Shown piece after piece: positions 21,575 through 33,645 of a stretch of DNA of 64,000 nucleotides. The position numbers were made by a program, and so were the translations under genes. Below the pieces are notes generated by a model, which did no database searches, was not told the origin of the DNA, and saw only the letters and a list, made by a program, of their open reading frames with translations. This DNA comes from Cephalotus follicularis. Taxonomy: Eukaryota > Streptophyta > Magnoliopsida > Oxalidales > Cephalotaceae. The stretch lies in the NCBI GenBank assembly GCA_001972305.1, contig BDDD01002926.1:176035-240034 (forward strand), written 5' to 3'. The number at the start of each line of letters is the position of its first letter. Position 1 is the first letter of the stretch.

Positions 21575-21599
21575 TTAGCCGTTGTCCTCACTTGGCTAA
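21575..21599. promoter_or_regulatory. TTAGCC/GGCTAA hairpin (H LTR)
   Basis: Six-bp stem with a 13-nt loop, 332 nt from the inner LTR end. The same element occurs in the B LTRs. Confidence 0.6.
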
Positions 21600-22536
21600 G
21601 TAGGAAATAATGCATGAGAAAGAATATATAAATGTAAACATGTATGACAATTTATTTTGAAATAGCATATGTAAATAAGTATTCAATATATATGAGCAAT
21701 CATGCCAAGTGGCCATAGACAATACAATTCAAGAATACCGCACAAGGGTAAAATCAATCAATACAATGGTTTGGGTGTCACATGTCGCTAACTCCTAGCA
21801 CCAACTGCGCACCACCTAACTATCACCCTACACTCTGAAGATGATTGATCAGGTCAATTCTTCCGGCATTTAGTGGGCAGGTAACAATCAGGATTTGCAA
21901 TGCAGATAAGTGTGGTGGAAGCTCTAGCCAATTCCTGGCACATAGGACCACCCGGTAGCCAGAGATGTCTCCTATCACTCGACTAACAGCAATAACAAAG
22001 ACTAACAATTCAATCAACTCAATAGCAATATTACATATATTTATAATATGCAATATAGTAGTTGTTTTCTTTTTGAAACATTTAACAAATCAGTGACCGT
22101 CCTCTCTTTTGGACGAACAGTATTCAATACAGTAAGGGTGCCTCTCATTGGAGGAAAATCAGTAATTCATTTTACAATAAGTTTTCATTTTTGAAAACAA
22201 TGAGAAGAAAATCCATATTTGTGCTTATAGCACTAGTTGGTTCAATCATTAATATTAAGTGTAATAATAGTATTATGAACACTTAATAGCTATACAGTAT
22301 GTATAACAGCATCATTAAACAGTAGCAGAACAATCACAATTCAAGGGTTCAACAAGATGTTAGCATACCCTAGTCATTCTTGCACAACTCTCACAAGGAG
22401 TGCATACGTTTTTTCTTTTTGTAATATAACTACCTAAGGCCATGATTGATTGTTACAATCATCCCATGTGGAGGCCAGGGTAATTACACACAATTTCAAT
22501 CCTAACAGCAGCTAATATCAGTAATTTGTCACTTAA

Positions 22537-22655
22537 CAGTCGGCTGTTCATAAGAATAGCCGGCTGTTTTCATTAGGCAGCCGACTGTTTGTCCTTAATA
22601 GTCAGATGTTTCCATTGAGCAGTCGACTATTAAGTTAAACAATCGACTATTTTTG
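22537..22655. repeat. GTCGAC-core palindrome cluster in H (arms ACA/TGT)
   Basis: Six copies in about 120 bp, such as CAGTCGGCTGTT, TAGCCGGCTGTT, CAGCCGACTGTT, CAGTCGACTATT and CAATCGACTATT. Confidence 0.8.
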
Positions 22656-23509
22656 TCCAGAAACGTCAAGCAGCAGTTTCATAAAAATAGGGTATGCATG
22701 TCACAATCCAATTTCAACCAATTAACAACATGTAATCATATAGAAATTAACCAGACATGCTATACATATCATATCTTCTAAAACATGTCAATAGCCCTAC
22801 CTCAATCGCTATCCCGAAATCAAATTGAGTTGATTTCTCTCTTTGTGTTCATAACTCTTTACACCAACTCAAACTCCAATTTCCAGCAATTTAATCTACT
22901 TGCATGTAAATGGTAGGTGTAACCATTAAAATTAGTAGGTTTATGTAGTGGTTAATCATGATAACAACAAGTTAGGTCGAATCAGTAGCTTACCAATGAA
23001 AATCTAAACTCCAACTCACTTTGAACACTTCAACCTCAACATGCAAAGTTCTAGAAATCTAATCCAAGAGTTGTATGTTAACAGCAGTTACATGCATGCA
23101 TTTATACATACCTAGAACTTGTATATCCATACATGTCACACCCCGTTTACAAAAAACGCAGCATTAAAGCGGTAAAGGCAATTAACATATGATACAGCTC
23201 ATGCGAAACCGTGAAATTTAAAACTTTTCCAAGCATAACAGTTGTGGAAGCATAAAAGAACATAAGCTGCCAACACGTAACGTACGTCCCATACCGTACG
23301 CTACCCAAATTCAGGTCATAAAAGTCAATCGCCCATAAAACGGAGCGTGAACAAAACGGTACAAGATAACAAATATCCAATATTACAAAACCCAAATAAC
23401 ATGATAAATGTTCGACAACCCAAAATAAGAGAAAATAACAAGTCTTCTCTTTAAATCTCCGTGCTTGCTCCATGTCGAGACCACTCCATCAATCTGTTAC
23501 AGTAGGGGG

Positions 23510-23534
23510 TTAGCCTTTGTCCTCACTCGGCTAA
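23510..23534. promoter_or_regulatory. TTAGCC/GGCTAA hairpin (B3 LTR)
   Basis: Identical stem to the B LTRs, 376 nt from the inner LTR end. Confidence 0.6.
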
Positions 23535-23555
23535 GTCATAACAGTAAATCAGGAT

Positions 23556-23580
23556 NNNNNNNNNNNNNNNNNNNNNNNNN
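23556..23580. other. Assembly gap (25 N)
   Basis: Run of 25 undetermined bases inside LTR B3. The true length of missing sequence is unknown. Confidence 0.99.
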
Positions 23581-24901
23581 ACCAGGAAATGCCTGTAATG
23601 ACACTAACAACTGCATCGGGATCGGCCCTATTTTTACATGACAATGACACGTGTATGTAAAAAATATATACATTGTAACTATAAAATGACGATGCTTATC
23701 TGCATGAAAGTATATACATATTTAACCTAGAGGTGCCGTGTTCACAATTTACTGGTTTCATGTTTTTATGATGGGTTTTCACACGTTTTAACCTCAAATT
23801 TCACGTTTCCAACTTCTTTACGTTTAAGACGTCTTTTGTCTAATTTCTTCAGCTGAGGAAAGGATTTCTCCAGCTGCGGAAAGAGAGCGTCGTGTGTTTC
23901 AGCGCTAAAAATGGATTTCTTCAGCTGAGGAAAGGATTTCTCCAGCTGCGAAAGGAGACGTCGTCTTTATCTTTCAAATCTAAAAACGGTATAAAACATT
24001 GATCCTAACGAAAATAAGGCAAAAACTAGTTGAATCATCAGATATTTATACAATATAAGCCGGTCTTTGTCATCTAATCTAGTCTCTCTCCCACCACTGT
24101 TGGGATTAGGAAGAAAAGAGTAATCAAATCAAAAGTAATACGAATCATCGATCAAAAAGTTCCAAAACCCAATCTTGTTTCGGATCTAACAATAACAAAG
24201 TTAAGGTAGTTATTTTTTGGGAACTTATAAAATAAACAAGAAGTTATAAAGACGGAAGCGTGTGTAAACAGTACAGTACAGTATGTCCGCATAGGACCAC
24301 AACAACAGTTATAGCGCCGCCAACTCCTGGCCCCACGCTACACTCCCACGACGATCCCCACATCGGGCAATCGGGTGAGGCAACAGTACAGTGGGACACC
24401 TAGCCATGCTCCAGGCCCCTAGGCCCGCCCTTACCACTAGTCATCATTGGCAACCTCCGCCACGCAACTAGCAGCTCAAACACAATCACAATCAATTCAC
24501 AGAGCAAACAGTGCATTTAAACAGTAACAGTACAGTAAACAGTGATGATCGATTTGATCAATAACAGGCAGTTATTTTCCAAAATGTTTCCAAAATTGAC
24601 AACATTTGAAAATAAGTATTTTCAGTAGAAAATATCAGTAACAGTTTCAGTAGTATAAATCGTTCGGTTGAAAATACGTTATTTGATCAATACATATTTT
24701 CATACTCAAAACATCTCATTCCGAGCTCATTTGTGCATTTCTAAAGCATCAACACTTTTGAAATCATAAACAATACACAAACAGTACACAATCAGGCAGT
24801 AAACAGTACATATGCAATGCATACATATGCTCAAATGCACCCAAATAGAAATTGGGATCGTTCCGTGTCATCCGATGAAGAAATCTCCAAACAGTAACAA
24901 A

Positions 24902-25185
24902 GACGTCGACGTCTTTCCCAAAGACGTCGATGTCTTCGAGTCATGCGTCGAAATCCAAGCCTCAGTGTCAGCTTGTTCTTCTACAGAAGGAACCTTAAAC
25001 GACAGCGTATCATGAAATGGCGTCGATGTCTAACCAAAAGGCGTCGATGCCTTTTTCAACAGGAACCAGGTAAGCAACCTGGGGTGTCGATGTCTTCCCC
25101 AAAGACGTCGATCCCTCTCAGTCAGTAACGAGGTAAAACGTAAAAGACGTCGATGTCATTCTAAAGAAGTCGATGTCTTTTCGAC
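24902..25185. repeat. GTCGAC-core palindrome cluster 1 in B3
   Basis: Copies include AAGACGTCGACGTCTT (24901, a perfect palindrome), AAGACGTCGATGTCTT (24920), GGCGTCGATGTCT (25020) and AAGACGTCGATGTC (25145). Confidence 0.85.
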
Positions 25186-25924
25186 GGGGTCGTCTTCAAC
25201 CTCACGATTCATTGAACAGTGGCCATAACCACACACAATTATGCATAACAACGGGTTTATTATAGCAACAAGCCAACACACAGATACTCCAAACATATCT
25301 AGCATGTCATGGCATCAATTCAGTAGCAAAACCAGTACAAGAAACATGCATTTTTATACATCTCAAAACCATAAACCATGTATTAATATCAAACCCAAAA
25401 TTTCAGTATGGCTTTCCCCTACCTCTGGTTTCAAGTTAGAAACCGAAAGTCCACCTCTTTTAGTATTCCACGAAGTCACAGCAGCCCCTCTAGGTCCGTC
25501 CCGTGGCTGCACCAGTAGCTTCAAGGTCCAAGCTCCAAGCTTCAACAATGGTGGAATACACACAGTCACTGTTTCACTCTCTCTCTCTCTCCTGGTGTTT
25601 GTAAAACGAGAGAGACAAGTGGGGAGGGTGTCCTTTATGCAGAAGCTCTCCCCCGACATTCACATTCTGGCATTTGACAGCCCCATTCCAACTCTCTCTC
25701 ACCAACTCTCTTTCTGCATTTCTTTTACATTCTTTAACCATCCTTTACATTGCAGGTAGCAGGTAAGGATTCCCCTTGCATGAATCATGTGAGGGTATGT
25801 TCTGGCAACACATCCACATGCGCAACACGCCATAGAGCACTCAAAAAGGCGTTAGGTAAGCCCCTAAACAATTCCCCCTTACATGTTGTTCTGCAGACAA
25901 AGAACGTGCTGGCCATTCATGCAA

Positions 25925-26082
25925 AGGCGTCGACGTCTTTCCTTGGACGTCGATGTCTTTGTACATTCGTAAGAAGGTGTCGATGCCTCCTTCCCGAGTC
26001 GACGTGCATGCCCATGCATTCACGTGTGCCCAAGCTCACAAAGGAGTCGACGTCTTTCCAAAAGACGTCGATGTCTTTTGGC
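25925..26082. repeat. GTCGAC-core palindrome cluster 2 in B3
   Basis: Copies include GGCGTCGACGTCTTT, GGACGTCGATGTCTTT, GGTGTCGATGCC, GAGTCGACGTCTTT and AAAGACGTCGATGTCTTT. Confidence 0.85.
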
Positions 26083-26697
26083 TAAAACAGCGCCGTTTCA
26101 AGCTTTAGCATACATACTTCAATTCCAAGACCATAACTAGGGTTTGTAAGCATCTTTTGAGTCCAAAACTCAACATTCTCATTAAATCAAGTTCAATGAT
26201 TACATCATAAATCAAAATATTACATCCAGGAAAATACCGGGCGTTACAATACACCAGTAACGTAAGTCAAGCTAGAAGCTTACCAGTTGATTTGAGTTCC
26301 TAATTCCACTTTGAAACTCCCTGCCTCAACTTGCAAACAGCTACTGCCCAATACATTTTCTTCTCTCTCAAGTGTTTCCAACACTCCTTTCCATCCCTCA
26401 GTAGCTCATATAGAGGTTTTAAAAACCTTAGAAATCGTCAGATCTCATTAATTCAGCCTTCTCCCTTCTCTCTCTCTCTCACATGCACATTTCTTTCTTT
26501 TGTTCTTTCTCACCTATTTTTTGCAGGTTGTAGGTCTGCAGATGGAATAGAATACATGCAAGGCACTCAGTCTGCATTGCCAACGGCTGGCGACGATTCC
26601 CTTGCATGGCTAACTTGTCCATGTGCAAATGTTAAATCAATTGCCACGCTTCTGCCCTGTTTCACACGCCATGCACAGACACCTGTCTGAGCTAGGC

Positions 26698-26786
26698 CAG
26701 TCGACCGTTGCCCTGTGACAGTCGACTGTCACTCCCTGAATCAAAACAGTCGGCTATTACCCTGTGACAGTCGGCTGTTTGAGGCT
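26698..26786. repeat. Second GTCGAC-core cluster in H
   Basis: Four copies in 90 bp: CAGTCGACCGTT, CAGTCGACTGTC, CAGTCGGCTATT and CAGTCGGCTGTT. Confidence 0.8.
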
Positions 26787-27586
26787 GGTTTTGGTTTGTT
26801 AAGCTTATTCCTTCAATTAAAACCATAGTCACACATCATATAACAATTGGACATTAAAATTCAATATAAGTGCATTTTTTATTCATCAAAAGAACAATTT
26901 ACATGAATTGCAAATTGCGGTTATTACAGATGGTTTGCCATTCTACCTTAAGCGTCCACTACTTAACATAAGCGTTAACAATTCAAAGTCCTTATAAGCA
27001 ATGGCGGCTAAGACGAATGCATCGATGGTTAGGCGTGACAGCATCTTCAATTTACAGTTAGAACTCTGTTCAAATCCATTTCAACTCCATTTAATTCATG
27101 TAAAACTTGATCCAAAGGAAGTTATCAGCTCCAATGGTCAATTACAACTTCAAAACATCTTTAAACACTCAGATCCATTCCCATAGACTCATAATCAAGA
27201 CTGAGAAAGGAGAGTGAGAAAAATGTCCCAAATTCACTAATCTCCCTCTGATTCCAATTTTAATCCGTTATTAATCGTATCAATCACCCTAACTCATCCA
27301 TGTAGCACATATATATGAATCCATAACCCTATAATCATTCAATTCCATAAATATGCATGAATTCAAAGAATATATGTAGAACCTAACTCAAAACCGTTAG
27401 GACAAACAACGGGAGGGATTTGCTATTGAATCCTTGTTTTGATCCTTCCTTCAAGTTTCAAACTCTACTACGAATTCAAACACTCCTTCCTTGGCTGATT
27501 CTACCCTCTCTCTCTCTAACTCACTCTCTCACTCTCTCTCTAGAAAAGGAAAGAGGAAATGAAAACTAAAAAGAAAGAGTTGAACT

Positions 27587-27600
27587 GTCTATATATAGAC
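27587..27600 (-). promoter_or_regulatory. Probable TATA box of the I LTR
   Basis: GTCTATATATAGAC, a perfect 14-bp palindrome about 170 nt from the LTR start. The C LTR has CTATATATAG at the matching place (28551-28560). Confidence 0.55.
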
Positions 27601-27769
27601 TTCCTTGGGTGGAAAACCCAGATACTTCCCCTGGTTCAATTGAACCCACACTATCCATAAATAGACACAAAAGGAAAATACCATAATATCATATATACGT
27701 CATGCCATCCATCAATACAATATAATAAAAATCAAATCAAATACATACATCCATAACCCAGGGCTTACA

Positions 27770-28359
27770 ATGAACAGGGTGTTTAGTGCATATCTTGACT
27801 AGTTCATCGTAGTCTTCATCGATGACATCTTGGTGTATTCCAGGACTGTGGAGGAGCATGGAGAACATTTGCACTTGGCATTGCAGGTTTTGCGAGACCA
27901 CCAGTTGTAAGCCAAGTTTAGCAAATGTGAGTTTTGGTTGTCATAGGTGGCTTTGCTTGGTCACGTTATCTCTAGTGTTGGTGTATCAGTAGACCCAGCA
28001 AAGATAAATGCAGTGAGGGATTAGAGACGGCTGACAAACGTGACGACCATAGTTTCTTGGGCTTAGAGAGTTATTACCGCTACTTCGTCGAGGGATTCTC
28101 ACGGATAGCAACATCTTTGACCCAACTAACACAGAAAAAGACAATTTTTTTTGGAAGATTGTTGTAAGGGTGTTTTCAGGAGTTAAAACACCGTCTGATT
28201 TTTGAGCTGGTCTTGGATTTACCAGAGGGCATTGGGGGCTTCGTAGTGTACATCGATGCATCAGAGAATGGTTTGGATTGTGTTTTGATGCAGTATGGGG
28301 AGGTGATTGCTTATGACTCAAGGAAGTTACACCCTCATAAAGAGAGTTATCACATTCAT
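27770..28359 (+). pseudogene. Reverse transcriptase and RNase H fragment K (chromovirus)
   Basis: Internal slice of a Tekay-like pol: it begins at the MNRVF block of reverse transcriptase, carries the [12 protein letters not shown] active-site motif (about 27800-27840) and the AKFSKCEFW and LTQKK blocks, then RNase H starting at VVYIDASENG with CVLMQYGEVIAY (about 28240-28310). Several in-frame stops and at least one frame change. Both ends are cut by LTR insertions: element I on the left at 27769 and element C on the right at 28360. It is the oldest layer in this part of the window. The rest of its pol is not found nearby. Confidence 0.85.
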
Positions 28360-28550
28360 TGTAAGTCCCGGATTTTTATATGTACGGAATTGTATATATT
28401 TTGTTTATACTTTTACAGTATTGTATGTATGGATGGCATGGATTGTATATGATATATATTATTTTTCAATTTTATGACTGTTTACGGGTAGTGGGGGTTC
28501 ATTAGAACCTAAACGTGGATTATGAGATTTTTCCCAAAAGGAGCCTATAT

Positions 28551-28560
28551 CTATATATAG
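28551..28560 (+). promoter_or_regulatory. Probable TATA box of the C LTR
   Basis: CTATATATAG about 190 nt into the LTR, followed after about 60 nt by a purine-rich leader. This makes U3 short and places the GTCGAC cluster (39538-39800) in transcribed sequence in this family. Confidence 0.5.
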
Positions 28561-30412
28561 GCGATTCGGCTCTTTCTATTCTCATTTTCATTTTCTCATT
28601 CAATTCTAGAGAGATATTGAGTTAGAGAGAGAAAGTGGGTGAAATCGAGCAAGGAAGGAGTCTTTGGGATCATGGCAGAGTGTAGACCTGAAGGGAGAAG
28701 CAGAACAAAGATTCAAGCAGCCAATCATCTTGTTCTTCGTTCTCCACAGTTTTTTAGGTAGGTTTTACTTATATGCTTTAGATCCATGCATTTGAAATGG
28801 ATTTTATGGTTATGGATAGTTGTATACATGCTAGATGAATGGATTAGGGTATGTGTTATGGTTTAATGCAGATTGAAATGGGAATTAGAGACAGAATTAA
28901 GAGTTTAGGTTTAAAGGCGTAATCTCTTTTCTTTCTAAATTCATGGGTTATGGGTACAAATCTGAAGGGTTAAACTTATTTTTATGTTACAATCAACCTT
29001 GGGGGCATATAGCTGCCTTTGGATCGAATTTAAACGGATTTTAATGGTTTTAAAATTGATTTCACAGACTGTTTGACGAACTGCCTGTTAGATAGGGGTG
29101 TCCCTGCAAGCCAAGAGGTTGCTGCAGGCATATGTTATTAACATATTATACACTCTAGAATCATACATTCTTAGTTCCATTCATGTTCTATAGTGCATCT
29201 TCTGGAAGATTGGCATTTTGGTTATGTATGATCCCAAACCGTTGATCCGGATCAGTTAATCTGTCAAGCCCCACAACTCGACACGTGAACACCATCCCTT
29301 CAATACATTCGTATCATAATAATCAATCTCAAAAAAGTGCTATAAATTGAAAACTTTAAATCAATCATATTATAATAGCGGAATTAATCATTTTATAAAT
29401 ATCCCAACTCTAATAATCTCCCGAAAATCGGGCATGTAGTATTCGTTTATCGAACCTATGCCCCTTGTAAAGAAAACACAATTTATATATGAGCTCAGCC
29501 CTAAACAATCCACACTCCCGTAGGAGGAAATCAGCAATATATCACAATAGCAGGACCCATCCATATCCTTTACATCAACACATATATATATCGAGCACTG
29601 CCACAAGTCGGTAGGTCAATAGCTGAAACAAAACATGTATCTTATACAAAAACTACATTTATACAAGTTAGGTCGGAGGAGATGTAGATCCTTACCCTAT
29701 GATTTATGTCCCGTTGATAACTGATGCACGTCACCTGGACCTGAAACTGAACCTGATCCATTTCATTATAATGAAATGGATCAGTAACCCGAAGGCTGTG
29801 TAGGATATACATATGCAAGGAACATATAGAATTGCAGCAGATATGTGTACAATATGAGAGATGCATGCATAACAATCAATATAAACCATGTTATGAACAC
29901 TAACATTTAGAAATATGCCATTTTCCATAAGCACCATTCACTAACCATATCCATACAATTCCAACACAATGTCATTATCATTCAACGTCCATATCATTCA
30001 AAAACCATTTCCTAGTACTTATGATGCTCTCCTCGTTGTCCTCTGTTGAGGTAGCAGACCACCATCCTTAACCGTATCCTCAAACATTCTATCGCATCCA
30101 TATGATAACATTCGAGAGGTTAACATTTAACCAACATTCCATAGCTATACCATCACAATCTGGACCATTACAATCCATAACGATACGATCCGTAACCATA
30201 TCATATCCGTTCCATATACGTACCATAACCGTTCCATAATCATTCCGTATCCGTAACCGTAGCATCTGTTCTTGAGCGGAACTCACCCATGGGTTCACCT
30301 ACACTTACGACAAGTTCACCCGCAGGTTTATTAGCCATTTCCATCCCTACGGCAAAGTTCACCCGTAGGTTCACCAGCCATTTCCATCCTTGCCGTACCA
30401 TCCATGGCCGTT

Positions 30413-30532
30413 CCGTCCGTAACCGTACCTTCCATGACCATACCGTCCGTAACCGTACTGTCAGTAATCGTACCTTCCGTGACCGTACCGTCACTAACCG
30501 TACCTTCCATGACCGTACCGTCCGTAGCCGTA
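30413..30532. repeat. Four 30-bp tandem repeats in D1
   Basis: Units at 30413, 30443, 30473 and 30503, of the form CCGTCCGTAACCGTA plus CCTTCCATGACCGTA, that is, two 15-bp halves. Less regular 15-bp-like words extend leftwards to about 30130. The D2 copy has the same region as a clean 15-bp repeat. Confidence 0.8.
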
Positions 30533-31089
30533 CCGTTAGTAAGGCGGAAGGCTATACTATATGCCATGCTATGAAACAATAGAATAGTATGCTATGTGAT
30601 GCAACAGTATAACAATATGCCATGTAGTGCAACAGTATAACAGTATATATGTGCATGGCATGCTATATGCATGAATGCCAAGTGCGGACAGCTTTCGTAT
30701 ACCAACTATCCCTAAGCGGTGGTATACTCAGCTAGTCCTAGTATCACATCAAAGGCAATAGGCCTGCAGACACTCCGTACATGTAATCCGTTATCATCCA
30801 CGGGGACAAACTGTTGGAACCCGGGAGGGGTCCCGATCTATTTTGGGTCTAGGATTCAAGTGTGTATAATTTTAATTTTTCAAAACCACCAAGACACGAA
30901 GTCAAGGTTACACTTACATCTTACTAGCATAATCAATCCACCTAGGATCTCCGTTTAATATTCAATCGAACAAACGAAATCAAGCATACATCCACTTTTA
31001 ACAAACCGAAACCAATTCGGTAAACAATAAACATAAAAGAGTAGGAACCATACCAACGTTGGCAGTTCCATCACTTTTTTGCTACACGT

Positions 31090-31800
31090 TTACTGAACCA
31101 ACTGTCGGTCACCGGCTCCACTGCCGGTTTCTGGCCAATCCAAAAAAACTTCAACCAAGACACCAACGGACTCCAAAAAAACTGCTCTACCCATTTCAGG
31201 TGGAGACAGGCAGGGAAGCACCCCGGAGCGCCGTGAGTCAGTGGACAGTGGCGGCAAATGAACTGAGTTCTGACTCAGTGTGACTCGGTCAACTCGCCAT
31301 TGACCGGTCGCAACATATCTGGACTCCCACACGCTGACAAACACATCGATGGCCGAGACTCGGCGGGACTCACGCTGGAACGCAGCGAACACAACCCAAC
31401 GCAAGACTCGCCGTGAATCGGCGTGGAACGCCGAGTCACGATGCAAGGCACACTGAGTCGCCAGGGTCGACTCTGTGTGCACAAACCCGGCCAAGTAGCA
31501 CCGGTATCACCTAGTCTAAGGCCAAAATAGACAGAGCCAAGCATGGCTCCACCTACCAAGACCACTGGCGGCAGAAGAGAAGGCTGGCAGTGGGAGACGC
31601 GCAAAAATGCTTCGGGCAAAACAGAGAGAGAAAAAGAAAAACAGGGAGAGAGAGAGAAGAGGAGAGTCCGTGGATGGAAGTACAGCTCCTTTCCCGGCCA
31701 CCCGCGTGAACACGGTCATCTTCTCTGGCCAGGAAGCACGCCTGCAGCGCGCAACGCACACCCGTGCGTTTCTCTCACCATTTTGGCGTGTCCCGTACGC
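31090..31800. other. CpG-rich block of LTR F
   Basis: GC-rich sequence with repeated GACTCGGC, GACTCACG and ATCGGCGTGG words. The style and some words (GTCAACTC...CGGTC, then ACTCTGGAC-like) recall the CpG-rich ends of D1 (36420-36620) and D2 (43750-44110). No gene seen. Confidence 0.4.
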
Positions 31801-32312
31801 CGAAAGAAGAAAAAGGAAGGCTTAATGAAATAATTCCATGTGTCTCCTTTTTGTTTTTCTCTTTTATTAAAAAATAAAATTCCCTCTCATGTTTTAAAAA
31901 TGTGCACCCCACACAACATATGTGAAACATACTCCCACTGTGGTTTCTTTTAATATATCAATTTGACAATACGGTGGTAAATTTAAATAGATAAATAAAC
32001 CATTAAAGCCAAATTAATATATACTAGTTAAAACTAGATTTTCTGCCAAGCTAGCATGTGTGTAGCATGCATCGATTTTCCAATAATCAGGTGGGACCCG
32101 AAAGCCCGATTTGAATCCGGTACGACTATAAATTTCCCAGAACATCCCAGGAGTTCTGGTATGACTATCCCAATAGTCCCTGACTATTAAAACAACCCCG
32201 GTGTGAATCCCATCACCCACCGGATCCGTAGAATCAACTACGTCTATAAGTCGACATCCGGTTAAACCAGTACTTAATCCAGTCAATGACATATGTGTCA
32301 TGTATCCTACGT

Positions 32313-33645
32313 GTAACACCCCCGATTCGGAGGGAGTCGTCACGGGTCCTAATCCGAGTCTAAACATAACTTATCTTATATCATGGCCCAATTTTATTCT
32401 TTTTATTACTTATCTTTTATTCAATTGCGTGATGGTCTAAGGCTCAATATTCGAAAACTAAAACATAGTCTAAGACTTTATTCATAATATGAAAACTTAA
32501 ACATAATTCGAAAACTTAATCATAAACCAAAATAATCCGTACGTAATTCATAAAAATATAAAACTAATATTTTTACTCTAATAAAATCAATAGGAGCACC
32601 AAAGAAAGAATAATCCGTACGTTATTCATAAAAAAGAGAAACGGGACAGTTTTAATAAAACCAGATAGCCAAAGAGCAGAAAATCCGTACGTTATTTATA
32701 AAATTAATAAACTGAATTTATTCAGATAAAACCGAAGGAGATATCAAAGAACGAAAAATACGTACATTATTCAGAAAATAAAACTATATATTTTTATTTA
32801 CTAAAGTAAAACCGATAGGAGGGTATCAAAGAAGGAGTTATCCGTACCTTAAGCGATCACAAAATAACTTTACGATTCGATCAACAATTTAAAAGTCCCT
32901 TGGAGCACAAGAATCTGATGTGATGAATCAAGAAGACAATAACAGGTTCTAATCCTTGCAAATTCGGCTACCAAGAGAGAGACATACAATGGAGGCACAA
33001 CAATGCATAAAGGCATACATATATATCACTTAGAAAGGTAATTTACGTCATGCTAAGCCAAAAAGGAAGTCAAAATCTGTTATGATAAGGAAAAGGAGCA
33101 AAATTTCGTGATTTGGGGTGAGAATTGAGGGAAAGAAATCAGTTTTTGTGAGGGAGAAGGAAGAAAAACGGGAATGGAGGGAGAGAAATAGAAAGAAAGT
33201 CTTTTATTTGCCAAAATACAATATTTATTCCCTTTTTAAAATCCTTTTGTATTAAAAACCAATTTTGATCATTTAAAAACACCAACAACAATTTTTACAT
33301 ATTTATAATTACATTTTATCAATTATCCAAAGGCAATATAATTGGTATAATAAAACCCGAAATAAAAGGATTTGTTTTCCGATTAAAACAATTTCACTAC
33401 GTTAATAATAAAATCAATTTAATATTTATAGGAAACATAATTCAATTAATTTTTTTCTATTCACGTACATAGTCCAACCATATAATATCAAAACAATAAA
33501 TCATATTCTAATAAATATGAAAAACTCTAAGTTTAAATTCACATAACCCAAAGCACACCTTTTTGCCAAAACAAAATATGCCAACACAACCAATAAATCA
33601 TAATTAAAAATCCGAAATATGCACGTGAATGAACGGGGTATTACA
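32313..33645 (-). mobile_element. Solo LTR M (family A/L), inside F
   Basis: Ends TGTAACACCCCCGATTCGG and GGGGTATTACA, flanked by CTACG (32308-32312 and 33646-33650). At 1.33 kb it is less than half the length of the A and L LTRs and lacks the CTGAG-CAAAC-CTCAG hairpin and the palindrome cluster, so it is internally deleted. Innermost and therefore youngest layer of this stack. Confidence 0.88.

Larger units (their letters stand above)
23134..26248 (-). mobile_element. Solo LTR B3 (family B chromovirus), inside H
   Basis: Ends TGTCACACCCCGTTTAC and CCGGGCGTTACA, flanked by the 5-bp duplication ATACA (23129-23133 and 26249-26253). It is homologous to the two LTRs of element B. It carries the hairpin at 23510-23534, palindrome clusters at 24902-25185 and 25925-26082, and a 25-base N gap. 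No gag or pol is present. Length 3.1 kb. Confidence 0.88.
21243..26928 (-). mobile_element. Solo LTR H, with solo LTR B3 inside
   Basis: Ends TGTCACACCCTGTC and GGTTATTACA, flanked by the 5-bp duplication GATGG (21238-21242 and 26929-26933). Net length 2.57 kb. It has GTCGAC-core clusters of CAGTCGACTG type at 22537-22655 and 26698-26786, and the TTAGCC...GGCTAA hairpin at 21575-21599. No internal coding region, hence solo. Confidence 0.85.
19575..27769 (-). repeat. 5' LTR of element I, interrupted by solo LTR H
   Basis: Plus-strand ends are TGTCACACCCCGAAC and CAGGGCTTACA. After removing H and one target duplication (21243-26933) the LTR is 2.5 kb, close to the 2.43 kb of the C LTR, to which it is homologous. 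It has a self-complementary TATA region (27587-27600), remnants of the GTCGAC cluster on both sides of the H insertion (21210-21242 and 26945-27035), and a 62-bp duplication near 20280-20410. Its right end abuts reverse transcriptase sequence K. Confidence 0.82.

Noticed and set aside
25241..25759. 172-codon ORF in LTR B3
   Set aside because: The corresponding region of the B LTRs does not keep the frame; composition is that of a CT-rich LTR segment.
31090..31494. 134-codon ORF in LTR F
   Set aside because: Same reasons: high GC, competing frames on both strands, no recognisable domain, absent from the related LTR E.
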